Source: Torymus aiolomorphi
Lineage: Eukaryota; Arthropoda; Insecta; Hymenoptera; Torymidae
DNA: 64,000 nucleotides
Direction of reading: 5' to 3'
NCBI GenBank assembly: GCA_036365515.1
Contig: CM070873.1
Span: 230,577,876 to 230,641,875 of the forward strand
Position numbers and translations under genes: made by a program. The stretch's first letter is position 1, and each line of letters begins with the position of its first letter. This document shows, one piece after another, positions 42,747-57,200 of this stretch. Under the pieces are notes generated by a model. That model did no database searches. It was not told the DNA's origin and worked only from the letters and a program-made list of their open reading frames with translations.

Positions 42747-42752
42747 AATAAA
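42747..42752 (+). terminator. Candidate polyadenylation signal of the Tuba/DNMBP-like gene
   Basis: AATAAA lies about 660 bases after the stop codon in AT-rich 3' sequence. Other variants occur in the region, so the site actually used cannot be fixed. Confidence 0.3.
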
Positions 42753-44886
42753 TTCATCGATATTAATTGTACATAATATTGCAAGAATGGTTAAAGTCAC
42801 GTTCAGAAGGAATATTCAACAAAATCGACACACTTATTCACGTGTTGTAGATTAAAGAAACGCGTGTCTTTTTATGTAAAGTTCTGTCCATGACTTTAAT
42901 TTAGCTCGATCTTTCGTTGTAATCGATATATTTTAAATTTAAGTTAGAAATATTTTTAAGAATGTGAACAGCTATTCAATGAATACCGACAGAACAGTAA
43001 ATCGTTTATTATCACAGAGAGGAACACTTCGGATCATAAGTCTTAATAGAATTTAATTGAACATTAAGGGCACAATTGAATGGAATTTTTATTCACATTT
43101 ATTCATTTTTATAATTAAGGAATTTATATAGAACATTTTTTGAACATCCGTTATTAAATTTACTAAAATTGCTAACTTTTAATTGAATATTTGTAACCGA
43201 AATATTTATAATAAACATGTTGTGTATATTTCCTGTTAGTTTGAACTCTTTGAAAAAATGATAAAACTGTAACAAAATTTAAAATTTCAAAATAAAATTT
43301 TGAATGCAAAAATACTTTACAAAATTAATACATGTTTTAATATCTCTAAAATTTAGAACAATAAATTTAATCAAAGAAGCCAATTTAATTTTTTGAATAA
43401 TATTAAGAAAACAACTACCTTGAAATACTCCTTGGATTTAAGCAATCACTGACTATGTTTAAATTTATTCGGTTAAATAAATTAAATATTAAAATAAATT
43501 TGAAATAGGTTGATTTAAAAGAATTAGGCTTTATTCACTACATTTTTTTTAGACTTTATTGTGACAGGTAAGGAAAATGAATCATATAGGAATATTCTCA
43601 GTATTTCAAATTAATTTTTCAACATATAGAAAGTGTGTATAGCTTGAACATACAAATTTATACAGAATTTCACATGCTTCAATGTCTACTGAATTTCTAA
43701 GCTATATAGTTATTCTCTAAACCGATTGTAAATGCGTGCATTTAATTAAAATTTCAACTTTGGCTTACATTGGATTCACATTAATGAGATCCATTCTACA
43801 ATTCATCTCAAGAGTTTCATATAGTATTAATAGGATTAAAGGAGATAAATAAACAGTGAGAACATTTATAAAAAAAAACGTTTGTTATATGTATTATGCA
43901 TAATCGTACAATACAATTTATAATACACCAGCCGTATTAGCGAAACGGCGAATATAACGTTTACAAAGTGACGAGTTTTCTTTTACGTTATGTAATAATG
44001 GTTCCTTAAAAGCTACGCTGATATCTCTTAATCTTAACTACGACAATAAAAAAAAGAGCCGTTTTAATTTTTTTTTTTTAAATAAAACGAACAGTCTTTC
44101 AAGGTACAATGTTTTTTTTTTCTCATCTACTGCGATATAAATCCATCGTCGAATATACATGTAATAGTAATAATAATAATGCACATGCGCTTGTAACCGT
44201 GGTAATGAGTGTTCTTTACAACGGAGCCTTGGGTTATACACGATAATATATAGAAACGCATAATAAGTAATAATGAATGAAGAAAGAAAAGGAAAAAAAA
44301 AATACTGATCTAGAAAGAGAAACAGCGAGAAGCGACAACTCCGCTCGGCTTTATCAAGTATTTAATTACTTAATTAACGCTACTAATATTTATTATAGGT
44401 GCTGCTTTCGCTCTCCTCCTCTTTCTCTCGTTTACTTTCCACGCCTCCTCTATCTCTCTAGACATTGCCCACCAAAAAATCTCGAGTGCCGGCGCCCCAG
44501 TGAAATACATCGCCCAATCTTCGCCTTCTCCCTTACAAGTACATTAAGACTTGCCCTCACGCGCAATGACCGCCGGCTACTGTACAATCACAATATTATA
44601 TCACGCATTCTCTCTCTCAATCTCACACTCTCAGTCCCTAATAACGTAATACGCTACTCTCTACTCCTCCTCCTCTCGGCTCGGAGCGGAAACCATGGCG
44701 AGTATAAGAAGGGGATCCGGACGCGCCGAATCCTCTACACAATGCGACCTCCGTCCGTATACGACGAAAGGTCTGTCCGAACGACGAGCATCTCCCTACC
44801 TCCTCGTCATCATCGTCATCGTGAAAACACGGCGTGTCTCAGCAACGCCAAGTGCTACGATATATTTTACGCCAACAGCCACGTGT
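42753..44886. other. 3' regions between convergent Tuba-like and MDR genes
   Basis: AT-rich DNA without a recognisable gene. The right part probably includes the 3' untranslated region of the MDR gene; TTTATT at 44389-44394 is AATAAA on the minus strand. The 264-codon plus-strand frame at 44277-45071 is low-complexity and partly a shadow of the MDR exon. Confidence 0.4.
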
Positions 44887-47048
44887 CTAATCGGCCGGGT
44901 AGAAGCGCAGAATGGCTCTGCCTTGGATCTCGGAATGGCAGAGCTTTTGGACGACGTCGAGAGCATCCTCGGCCGGGTAGACGGTATGCGGGGGTGGCTC
45001 GATCTCACCAGAGCCGACCAGCTGGACGAGCTCGCGGAGCTGCTCGAGACTGCCGGGCTCGACGGGCTTGATGCTCTGCTGGCGGTCGTTGGCACGGCGG
45101 CTGAATTTCGGCAGAAGGCGGTCAGCGACTTCCTTGATGACGAAGACGACGCCGCCCTTGCAGAGGCACTGCATGCTACGGTGCAGACTGCGAGACGTCG
45201 TGCCGAAGTCGATGACAACGTCGACCTGACCGCCGCAGGCGTCCATCGTGCGCTCGATCAGCTGCTTCTCGTAGAGGTCCTCGCTCCACTGGACCACGTT
45301 CACGCTGTAATCATAGTACCAACTGTTTATGAATAAGTGCGGAAGACAGAGCTCTGGCTCGGGATCGCTTTTTCTTTAGTGACTCGAGGCCCTATTTCTA
45401 CGTCTACTCTTTTATTTATTCATTAAATTTATTTATTAGACAGGCTGAAACCCTTTGTATACAAAGTGAATACAGGTGGTCAGATTACAAAGTTGCTTTA
45501 TCATAAAATTATAAAAACCGGTATTCGAGCTACAGTTATGTTCTCATAATAGTCGAAAATGACGTAAGTTTTACGCGAGTTCGCGTTCAGTAAACAAATT
45601 TATTATGTTAATTACAACTTTAAACGTAAAAACACAATCATGATAGTAATGCAGTGACTTGATAGTTTGAATGTTCGCGTATAAGGCTATTTTGGTATAA
45701 TTTTATATTTTACTTCATACACCATTTACTGAAATTTTATCATCGAAAAGAAATTTTTAAATGCCAAAACAACTACTGACTAAATTTGCAACAACAAAAA
45801 TAACCACATAAGAAATACATATATAAAATAGTGTTATTAATTACAGTGATGAAAGGCAAACATCTAATTCAAGCAGGATGGTTATATGTACACGTGTGAC
45901 AATTTTAAAGGTGCTAAATAACTTGTGCATTAGATCAATAACAATCAAACCCCAATTCCAAAAAATCAAAATATCTTGTATACACTGTACGCGTTATCTC
46001 CACAACCATTGCACGAAAAGTAACGTTATAAATCATGTTTTTAAAGCCCAATAAAAAAATTCATCGCTCAATCCCCTTTGGAAATCCAATCAATATTATA
46101 TATATCAGCAAGCAACTCGATACGAGAACTAACATCAAAAGCCATCAGCGCCCGGATCCCGATCGAGATAACACAATGTCCGAGCGCGCGTACAAAACAC
46201 TTATTGACCGCATTATACGCCGCGCGTCTTTATCAGCGATCAACGCGCGCGCGCGTGCTTCAGGCGCTCGATAATAAAGGAGAAAAGGATATCGAACGCG
46301 TCCCCGTAAATAGCCGAGCCAACGCGCACGTGCATACAATATACCACTGCGTACACCACCTCTCCACGTGCTCTTTTCATCATCTTTTCCGCGCTCGCGT
46401 TCTAGGCCGAGCGTGTATAATATGCGTGCCAATGTCTCGTAATTTTTTTTTTCTACAGCTACTATAACACAAAGAAAGCGGGGTAAGGGGTGAGTGGGTA
46501 AGGGTGAACTTACCGTTGGAACTCCTGAGCCATCATGAGGCCGTCGTCCTTGAGGGAGGCGATCGTTATGGTCACGCGATCCTTCATGTTCGTGAAGTGG
46601 TACGCGGCGATGCGAAGAGCCCAGAGGGCCAGACCGCCCGTGCCCACGATCAGGATCTTGCAGACGCTGCCCTCGCCGCGTTCTTCAAGGATGTTCTGGA
46701 AGTGAGAGGTGATTCGTTAGTTTGATTTTGTAGGCAGGTTTTTATTTGTCTTTGTAAGTAAAAAGGTGGGAAGTTTTATTTTTACGTCGACGAGGAACAT
46801 TTGTAGATGTTCATTACGTAAGTTTCTTAAATGCTGGTGTTCTTAATACATCAATTGTACTTAATAACTTCCTTCGAAGGTGTTATAAGCCAACTTTATC
46901 TAGTATAATTTGTTTATCACCTTTTAAATGGTTGATTTCGTACTTTGACACGTTCAATTATTCACAATTATTTTTTCTGATTAGTGATAAGCGGTTATCA
47001 GTATTGATTTCGAAGTATAAGTTAGTATGTATATATGTATGAGTGTAT

Positions 47049-47080
<32 letters not shown>

Positions 47081-49404
47081 AATGTATACATGTAAAAATG
47101 AATCGACGTTTAGAGGCATTTTCCGTAAACTCGTGTATTATATACGAAAAAAGAGAGTGGGAATTTGTGTGCGTGATCCCCGAAATCAGTTAAACCATTG
47201 CTAATTTTTAATGAAAACTAAATTGTATTAATTATTATTAATTTTTATTTGATTGATTAATCTCGTAATTAGGTAAACAGTGTACATCAAATTATCTTTG
47301 TACGTACAGATAACGTTAAACGAAAATATGTACGTTTCTTTTTCTTGGCCTTTTTTTTTATGTGTATAATCTCTGCAATAAAATTACTTCATACATTATT
47401 TAAACCGCGTAGTTCTTCTATTTGTCATAGTAACCAATGGCCATAAGGGTATAAAGGAATTCAAAATGTGGTTTTGAAAAAAACAGTCTACATACATCAT
47501 GTATCTCAAATAGTACAAGAATAACGCCACAAAAACATGACTGAAAACTTTAGGCAAGATGCTTTGACAAAAATACAAAGCTACACAACCATACAATAGG
47601 TAGTCGTACGTTATTATTCTCGAGTAAAGGAAAATATTTCTCTTACAGTGACATTTTGACTCTATTTCAAACACAATATTACGTGCTATTTTGAATTTAG
47701 GAAAATTACTGAAAATTTATTGGGTGGTTCTTTAAATTATTAAAGTTTGTCCCATAAAGTTAGCAAGGAGGAACTAGAAATTTTTGAAGATTATAAATAA
47801 CCGCTCGTTTATTAAAATATTGCGTAAGACTTTAATCTAAATAAAACTTTTAGATAAATAATATTTCTGGCAAAGATTCTCGCAAAATTAGTATTAAAGT
47901 TTACTGCAGTACTGCAAGAAAAGCAACTTGAATTTTCTGTTTCACTTTATCTGACTTTATAATAAATATTTGAGTATTAGTAAGTTTGAAAAATTAAAAA
48001 ATATCCTTTTTGTTACAAATGATCTATTCATGAGACTTTAATTATATAGTTTGACTTTGTGCATAATCATTTCAATAATGTATAAAGAATATCAGTGAAA
48101 TCGTTATAACTATTTAAAATAGCTATGACGCAAGTTTTAATGTGCTTAATAAAGTTGACCTTTATTTATACCGAGTATTGGCTTTTCTATTGTACTATTA
48201 ACCGCTTTTAAAAGACCATTAACTGTGGTAAACGCATCATAGATAATCAATCATATTTACGTACCGCACAATACGCGGCACAGCGTAAAATCGGGTTATT
48301 TGTTCGAGTTATCTTTCATATCGTAATGTCTGCAATATACATAACGTAAGTGTTTCATTTTTTGTCTTGTCAGCTTAATGCGCACTCCGCCTTTTACTCT
48401 CGATGTTAAACGAAAAATGTTTAATTTTACGATTACATCTCTCAATAATGTTAAATCAACGTTTGCAATTATTTTTACAGATATATAAATATATATTTTT
48501 TTAATATTCTATTTCAATACTCGTCATTCAATGTGTTCTAATTGAAAAACTTTCAGAGTACACCGACCGAGCTCAGTATACATTTGTCAGATAAACGTGA
48601 AATTTACCAAAGTATATAGATATAAGAGCTCCGAGCATCGAACATTTGTATTACACTTATAAATGTTCCAAACATATACCCAGTATTTTTACGCTCTCCC
48701 AAAGCTTTGAAAATTACTCAGCTTTCAGAGGCGATCGCGTTTCCGCACCTAATATAACTACCGCAGCTGTATCAGATTACGCTTAATCAACGCTACAATC
48801 ACTATTATAATATACACACACCTGAACGTGCTCGTGGGCGGCGAAGACGGTGTTCATGGCAAGTAGAGCGCCGGCTGGCAGCATAGCCGCGACGCTGAGT
48901 GGCATGCTGTCTGGCACCTTGATCAGGTACTTGAGGTCGTGCACCACGAGGTACTCCACGTATCCATTGGGAATGCCCTCGTACGGGTACATGATGACTC
49001 TATCGCCCAGAGCGAATCCCGAGTCTTCGGTGAGCTCCGAGCCGAGCGACTCGACGACACCGGCGACCTCGTATCCCGGGAACAAAGCGGCATCGCGCAT
49101 ACCATGATGGGGCAGAGCAGCCGGGTAGTCACCTTCAACGGAGACATCGGTGGCGAGGCTGCTGCCGCTGGATACGGAGTTGAGGCTGGTGAGGCTTGGC
49201 GAGCGCTTGGGCTGATAGCAAGCGCCGGCGCAGACGACGCGGATGCGGGCGCCCCGGGTCGGGACTTCGGGTACGGGCACGTCGAAGCTGAAGACGCACT
49301 CGCGGCCGCCGACCGAGGGACTCTCGATCGACAGCTGCCGGCAGAGCTTGTTCATCTTCACCTCGCTTCCGCTGCTGCTTGTGCTGTCGGTGCTGCTACC
49401 GCTG
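44887..49404 (-). CDS. Medium-chain dehydrogenase/reductase (VAT-1/quinone-reductase-like), 5' end not settled
   Basis: Three exons on the minus strand, 48822-49404, 46514-46695 and 44887-45304, join in frame to 394 codons, enough for the whole MDR fold. Exon order: Ser-rich start, then the GroES-like catalytic domain (PGYEVAGVVESLGSEL, GDRVIMYPYEGIPNGYVEYL), the hinge (LPAGALLAMNTVF), and the NAD(P)-binding Rossmann domain (ILIVGTGGLALWALRIA), then the C-terminal part ending RAILRFYPAD. The four-cysteine structural zinc lobe is absent, and Tyr replaces the His of the usual GHE motif, so a zinc-independent, quinone-reductase-like activity is more likely than alcohol dehydrogenase. Substrate is unknown. 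The first exon begins at an acceptor in phase 2, so either translation starts at the ATG at 49355 or an upstream coding exon is used. It converges with the Tuba-like gene. Confidence 0.85.
45405..45485 (-). mobile_element. LINE-like 3' tail fragment upstream of the MDR last exon
   Basis: On the minus strand, TGTATACAAAGGGTTTCAGC is followed by CTGTCTAATAAATAAATTTA and more AAAT units. It is a third short fragment with the same stem-plus-AAAT design, here inside the MDR intron. Confidence 0.4.
46696..48821 (-). other. MDR intron, AT-rich
   Basis: Intron between the GroES-like exon and the Rossmann exon. It contains a (TA)n microsatellite near 47048-47071 and AT-rich DNA with no recognisable coding or structured feature. 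Confidence 0.5.
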
Positions 49405-50744
49405 CTGGAACAAATGCACGGAACGTCGGGTTATCGATTAGTTATTGTGCATTATCGAGGATATGGGTGGCACAGAGCGGGAGAGAAGCACGTATTTGCG
49501 GCTATCAAGGCTGGGAGTTATTTATAGACGTGTACGCGGCGTATGTATATACCTTATATATACTGGAGAGAGAGGACTTTGTGTGATAAACTGCGGAAAC
49601 GCGCACGTGGCGGAATCGGTTATTGCGGGGGATGCGGTGAAAATCGCGGGGGTTAGTCGATATGTATAGTAGAAAGAGGAATCGAATTTATATAAATGCA
49701 GGTGTTGGGTTGCTATGGGAAACCCGACGGTAGTTGAAAACGCTGTACTGGATTGGTAGTCTGAGCGGGGCGCAGCTGTGTGGTCAAAACAACAAATGTA
49801 TGTATATAGATGAACGTACTGGTTGCAATACGTCTGATTTAATTGATCTACTACTACTTCGGATGTGCTGAAAATACTGTTGCGACGCTTTTAACGAGGT
49901 TTAATTGAATTACTGGTCTAATCGATGCCGAGAGAGAGAGAGAGTGGGAGTGTGTGTGTGAGGGACGGATGGATAGGTTCTCTTTGATTGGTGAATTAAC
50001 GTTTGTTATTTTTGGAGCAGAACTGCTCGTGCGCGCAAACATCCTGCATGCTATCTAAAACTTTCTCAAGCGAGCACGTTAATGTTATTATTTTTTTTTT
50101 TTTCGTACGTGATTCGAATGTTACATATAAGGTAGTAATACGTGACTAAATTTATAATACAAAATTGAGAGTATAATATTTTAATAATGCGTGTTCAACG
50201 CATCTACATTCCTACAGTTCCGGAGACAATGAATTCGAATGCTCTTGAAAATAATTGAAATAAATTCGTAATTTGGTTTAAAAAACAAAAAAATGACACA
50301 ACAGCACATTGTATTTAACAAAAGGAGTAAACAAAGTAGTATTAGTAATCGGTAATAAAAATTTTAAACACAGAGTTCAAAGATCTCGTCCGAAAGGAGA
50401 CGGCATTTGCATAAAACCGACTCGGCAGCGCCTCGGGCTACGTCTTTATACCTCCGCGAAAATAATTAATTCGTGACAAATGATCATCAACACGTGATAA
50501 GACAGATCTATTCGTCACCCATGAAATTCCGCTCGCGAGTCGAGTAAACACGTAAATAGTATGTATGAATCACGACGCGCCATATCGTGCGCGAGGCAAG
50601 GGACAACAACATCGTATACCTAGTACGCAGTATGATCTAGAAAAGAGAGGACCGCGGGCTGCCAGAAAGAGAGGAGGTAATCGATAAACCGTGGGAATGT
50701 CGGGAGAGAAGGGAAAAGAAGGCGCAGAGTGCGTGATGGCGTAC

Positions 50745-50812
50745 CCATTGTATGACGCAGGAGGCTTGTTGTGCGCGGGGATTGCCTGCAACGACGCCAA
50801 CTCGACTGGCAT
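50745..50812 (-). CDS. Candidate first coding exon of the MDR gene (proximal)
   Basis: The minus strand reads ATG then 68 nt ending AATGG|GTACGC, encoding MPVELASLQAIPAHNKPPAS and three more residues. It ends in phase 2, which fits the phase-2 acceptor at 49404, and its codons are GC-rich like those of the MDR exons. The donor is weak. It competes with the distal candidate at 57697-57710. Confidence 0.35.
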
Positions 50813-51227
50813 CTTGACTCCGGTCTCCCCCTTTATTGCTTTTTTCTATATAACACTATATATGTCCTCGCAAAAGTATGTGTATACGATAAAAATTTTT
50901 TTTTTGTCAACTGTTTACTATTCTCACTGTCGCGTTATATATACGATACTTTCTCTCCTATGTATATTATACGGATGCAGCACCTTCTTTTCTAATGAAA
51001 AAATAAACGACGCTTTGTAAAACACTAGGATACACAGAGATTAAGAGTCGCGCACACGGACAGTAAGTAGTGACTGGGTGAGCGATGCGCGACGCACTGG
51101 TTCGTCGTAGCTGTTCGGAGTCGGTTTTATAACAACGCACAGGCACGCGCGCGCGCAGTGTAGAGTCGTGGTGGGAGAAGCGTGTAGCACTCGCGAAACG
51201 CGTGCTCGCGTACGTGGAGAGCTAATC

Positions 51228-51228
<1 letters not shown>

Positions 51229-51260
<32 letters not shown>
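51229..51260. repeat. (CT)n microsatellite
   Basis: About 16 uninterrupted CT units in a GC-rich segment upstream of the proximal MDR exon candidate. On the minus strand it is a GAGA run, often seen in insect promoter regions. Confidence 0.7.
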
Positions 51261-51262
<2 letters not shown>

Positions 51263-54200
51263 CTCTTTCTCTGGTGTATAAACACCCCCGCGCGCTTGTG
51301 TGTGTGTGTTTCTCTCGTTGTGGGTGGGTCTGTTTACGTCGAAACGGAGAGAAAGAGAAAAGTGGGAGAGTCGGTTTTGTTGGACGGATGTATTATCGGA
51401 AAATAATTACAAGTTGGGAGGTGGAGGGAGTTGTTGTTTTTGTGCTGCTACTGCTGCTTTCTCGGGGTATCGCGGGTATGTATAAGGCTCGATCGTCAGC
51501 TGTTTTGGAGGTCGCGGGTGGACAGTGGTTGTCTTTCGGTGATGAGTTTGGACTCTAGATAGAAAGAGGGGAATTTTTAGGGTGATTTAAAGCTCGGATT
51601 AGATTTCGTACTCGAATGTGTATCGGATTTTTGTAACTCTCTCTGAGAGTAGATATTTTAACAATTTTATTTTGTATGTAAATATTTTTGGAATAAAATT
51701 GTGTATAACTTAAATATGATTCTATCGCGAATTGTTTTAAATACTTTGCTTATGTTAATGAAAATTGAATAAATACAGTTAGTTTGAGCAGTGCAAAGTA
51801 AAAAGTAACCTCTTTTTAATTTTGCCTCATCTGTATACTCTGAGAAAACGTCCTGAAGAAAAATTCAAATGAGAATAAATATCAGAAGATCTAATCTATT
51901 TTCAATACGATATTTGTTGAATAAATATTATGGCAATATCTTATCTGTAAGGGTCAATATTTTACCTGTTCAAATATTATTAAATATTTTTCGCATTTAC
52001 GATTACGAAAATTACTTTTCGTAATTTCATTTTGTCGAACTTATGCCAATTCCCACAATAATTTAAATCGACAAACATGAATATCTTTTCAAAACTTAAT
52101 GATCCATTCTATGCAAGTACACTTATTCATCACGTCCAAAACAAACACTCATTATATAAGAATTAACTGGTGTTTTCAAACCAACGAAACTCGCTTGAAT
52201 CTTAGAAAAACCGACCTTGATACCTACTACGCGCTCTGCAGTACGTATCTCGGAACTTCCTGCAAACGGTGAGAAACAACACACAATTCCACTCTTTTCG
52301 TTCTCAAATGTTACGTCGAGAGAATCATCGAACCGTGTACACGCAGCCATAAAATTTCCGATATCTAATCACGAAAAGAAGAAGAAAACAATATCGAAAC
52401 CTTCAATCAGCGCAGGAGGCGAAGATCCACTGCAGAATCCCGGACTCACCTTGACACGTAGAGGCGTTTCCAAGGCGAGCCTCTGCGCCGTGCGAAGTAT
52501 CGAGCGAGTAGGTAAGTATACGAGCGCAGGACGTTAAATAGTTGAGTGGCTATGCGTAAAAGAAAATATAACCATGACACACGTCTTTTGGGAGGACCGC
52601 GGGAATGTTCTAGAGGCAATGTTGTTTACTTTGCATTTTTTGGTGTTGTGATGAATAATATTAGAAGTACATAAATTACATAAAAAAGTAGTATGTAGTA
52701 ATGCTGATACATATCGATTAAGTTATTTAATAATTTGGAAATTTTCATTCTCTTTATTACAATAAATACATTAGTAAAGAAAAAATTTATACACTTATTA
52801 AAAAATCACGTGATGAACATAAAACGTTTAATTACGTAACATACAATCCATTTTAGTGTTATTTTTTTTTAAAGTGCCTATTTCAAATACGTCAATAAAT
52901 CAGAATGCATAATAGAAAGACAGGAGATTACGATTATGTACTTTATAACGGCAGTACGTATAAAATACGAATGTTGTTTACAAGTCATTTCAATACAAAG
53001 TTGCGCCTTTCGTTGAAAAAGCAATTTTTAAAGAAATAGCGGGTATGACATGCCTATACTAGGATTATAACTTCGTTTTCCTTTTATACGGCGAAAATTA
53101 TTGATATGTTTTTAAAAACATTTATCGAGTTTAGAAGGATACAATCTATTACTCATCTTTGGAACCGCGACTTTGTATAGATGATCTATGCCATCGCACA
53201 GCTTTGGATGATTTTCAAGAGCTTAAGCACTTTATCGATTCGCCAGGATGTGAATATTTATAAATTTTCAGACAAAAATACACGTTCAAACAATGTCGAT
53301 CCGACTCATCCGATATCGTTTTCTTTATTTTGGCGACTTTTCCGGCGATCCACAAAAAACATTTGTAATATTGAAAAAGAAGAAATACTTCAAAGATGTG
53401 TGATTATTTTCTGAATCATCGAAAGGGGTTATCATATCTGTTTAACATTGTAGTCGCGTGTATTAAGACGCAATTATTAGTTTGTAGCTAAAAATAAAAA
53501 GTCATTCAAAACGTAGAAAAATCGTTTATTACTAACGTTTCTAATAAACACTTGATCACATTTATTTACAGTATACTTAGAGTTATAAAAAACAATGAGT
53601 CACTATATAGTTGCGCATCATACGAAGCTTTAAAATTCTGATTCACGAAGGAAGGGCAAGATATTGTTATAGAACCTGCGAGATATATGTAAAAGTGAAA
53701 GTGCAAAATTATTCAGCATAATAAACCACTTCGTTTCGTACGATAAAATTACTAAATTGCCTTATCCTTGTTGACATTAAAATCACATTAAAGCGAAAAA
53801 CACCTAATTGGCCAATAAACGGCCTGTAAAAAATCACCTATCGTTTAGTATAAAAATCGTCGGCAATCATCGCACGATTCCATTCAGCAAATGCAAAAAT
53901 TAAACTCGTCTCGGCAATCGCGTGCAAACACGTGCAAGCTTTATACATGCGGACGTCGAGGCAAAAAGCAGCGCGCTTTGCTTTGCAGATTGAACCTCAT
54001 CAATCCATCGCACACTTTAGTACTACCGCGTTATTCGATCTCAAAGTCAAAATGTCTGTAGCCACAGCGGACTTCCCTATAGCTCTATAATTGACTCGTC
54101 TCGCGCATATAAATGGTTTTGTTTTCGCCGTCCAGAACGACCCGCCGCCTACCAAATAGAAACACAAATACAGCGCATATACTACAGTCCGGCAAATAAG

Positions 54201-57200
54201 CGCGAACTTTGTCACATCTCCCTACAGCAGCAACAGAGCAAGTGTCAAGGCGATTCCATTCCGCGTCGGTTGTATAACGATCACGTGCGACAACGTGCGA
54301 AGCATCTGTTTATTATCCGATCGAAAAATGTGCTACCGTGAGACACGCGCTCGCCTCAATTCGCGTTGGATGAGGAACCTTTTGCGGCCGATCTGCTCGC
54401 TCGCAGGCCTCGTTTTTTTTTTCCTATATGGCTTCGAGGAAACGACGGTGTGTATGTGTGTGTGTGATGAGTGCGTCGCGCTTGCAGTTGTCGTATATAT
54501 AACTTTAATGAAAATGTTTACGGAATATAGTAGCGCAGTTGGGGATCAAGTTGTCAAAGATGCGCTAATCGAGAGCTGAGACGCTGTTAAACTGGCAAAT
54601 ATTGGAGTTAGATAGCTCCAAAGCCAATTAAGGGGTATCTATATAAATAACTAGATTAGTGATGTTTTCGTTGAATGGGGGCTTGATTTATACCCGAGAA
54701 GTTATGCGTATTCGACTATAAAAATGTTTATCCGTGTAAACCAATTTCAAACTGTTTATTTGAAATTGTGAAAAGACAAATTATAGAATAATTTTAATAG
54801 GAAAAAAAGTAAAATTACGTTGTTCGTTTGAAACGTGAGATGCGTTAAAAACTGTGGGAACAGCAAAAACAAAAAATAAGATAATTTTGAAAGCTAAGCG
54901 TGTAACGTTAAAACTGTCTGCGAGACACAAAACAGTCTTTGCACTCTATTCTCCGTAGATATAAGCGCAACAAACGCTTAGAACAAACAAGTGTGTTTGT
55001 TGGAATCTTAAAGAAGTGTTACACAAGAACAATTAGCAAAATAAGAGTAACTCACAGTTATAAGATTACGTTGTCACTTTTGAGCAAATGCGATAAAGCC
55101 TGACATAATATGAGAAATAAAAAAGTCTTCCTAGAATCGTATTACTATATAAACCAATTCTCAACCAAGGATCATCTAATCACAATATGTACTTATCTTC
55201 GCACTATGGATAACGTTTATAAATGATATTTATGATAAGGTTTTTTAGTTATCTATTCTACAGCGTTATTCTGAATTTTCTAATTTATATAAGTTATATC
55301 TAATCAAAAAGCAAATATTACAACAAAAAATGTCAGAATTCAATTCATAAATTTTAAATTGGCTTGTAAGCTCCACCATACTTTTTATAAAACATTTCAT
55401 CAAAGTAATAGATACAAGCAAAATAGCTTGATTACTTTTGTAATATAGAAAAGGTCGTATGGCCTCGAAACTTTGATACATTCAATAAGACAACCATCAT
55501 AATAAGTTTCTGATATAAAGTTTTGTTTGTCTGTCATAAGTAGTTATCTCAAACTTCTAAAAAGTAAAAAAACTACGATATTTGTGCTTTAACAGTAATA
55601 AGCAGCGTATTTTGTGTATGTATAAACATCACTCAAACGGATAATAATAAAAATAATAATATCGAAACATACATTTATCATATTACTTCCTTCGAATTCA
55701 TATTTCAGTGGTATACTCTGTAAATGTTCCTGTATATACATTTTTACCTTACATGTCGATTTCTTATATTTTTCCAGGAAAGTGTCTGCGTGTGATGCCA
55801 TTACCAAACGCTTCATGTATACAAGCTGAACTTGCACAAAGGTTCTTTATATTTTAAAAGCGCTTTTTCGTGGTAATTCAACCTATATGGAAAGTTTATC
55901 CTATCTGAACAGCAATTTTTTCGCTTCCCACGTAGATGACTTTGCGACTCCGTATGCATTTTTTTTATGTCGTGTTTAACATAATATTTACTCGCTGAAC
56001 TGTAATAGATTTGACTACAACATGAATTACGAAATCTTCAATGCAGCTAGAAAAATGTCTCTTTCCAAACCCGCACGTTCTAACTTTTAATTAAAAATAA
56101 AATTGAAACTTTAGTTACTTTGATCACTCAACAATCTTTCAAATCGCGCGTCAAAAAGTCAACATAATTTATATAAACTTCTAATAAATATAATACCGAT
56201 TTTCAAGGTAACGACATCACAACTTCCGAGCAATCTGTGATTTGCGGTAGGTCGTGAGTACTCATACGAAGTGATGCAGGCCTCCTTACCAGCCGCCACG
56301 CGCACAAATTTTGACGCACCTATAATATATAACGCATTTGAGAATAAATTAATGCGGCGCGAGGGCACCGGGCTGTCTCCCGCGACATTCGATTCTCTCT
56401 CTCCCTCTCTCTCGCTCGCTCGCTCCATCGGTTGACGTAATCACACAACGGTAAACCGTCATTGAAGTGTGCTCGGTGAACCGGCCGGTTTTGGAGCGCG
56501 CGACCACACTTTAATAACTCAATTGCCGCGAGAAAGTTTTATTGCCTTGGTGAAAGACAGCCCGAGTTCGCGAGATTGTCCCATCAAAGGCACGCGCTCG
56601 CTTTGAGACACGTGGGTGGAGTTGATTACGTTTCCCGATGTATAACGGGTTTTATCGGAATCGCTGTTTATCGGAGATGATGAAGTGTTTAGGTGTGTTT
56701 GTTTGATATAGATTTTGTGTATCTGCGCAGAATATAATAGGTGCATATCTTTTATGATAATAATAATAATATATAATAATAATGAGTTTGGAGAAGTGTA
56801 AACATGTTTTTGAGCACGTTTCGTGTTTTTTGTGAAGATTGCTCCATTTGATATAAGTGTCATTCATAATATGAAGACATGGTATTATATTATAATGACT
56901 TTGGAAGTATAATATTAGAATGAATGAGAATTTTCTGTTAATTAAGAGGTTCTCGAGAAAAATCAGTTCATTAATTTAAATTAGATTATATCAGGCATAT
57001 GTGACATAATAATGACTTGTTATTTGTCTAAAAATAACGTTCAAATTTGATAAACTTTTGAATAATGCTATAAAGTTAAAATAAACAACTAAAATAACTA
57101 TAAGAATTTAAATAAACCATAAAAACTAGTATAGGTCTTAAGTGAATTCCATATGATTTTAATTTTTCAATCAAGCATTATTAAAGAGAATAACAAGTGC

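Noticed and set aside
44277..45336. 264- and 213-codon plus-strand frames
   Set aside because: Shadows of the MDR last exon on the minus strand plus low-complexity flank; the minus strand has the matching splice sites and family motifs.
48939..49586. 215-codon plus-strand frame
   Set aside because: Antisense of the MDR GroES-domain exon, which reads correctly on the minus strand.
52123..52350. 75-codon minus-strand frame as an upstream MDR exon
   Set aside because: Its possible donor leaves phase 1, which does not fit the phase-2 acceptor at 49404, and no family is recognised.
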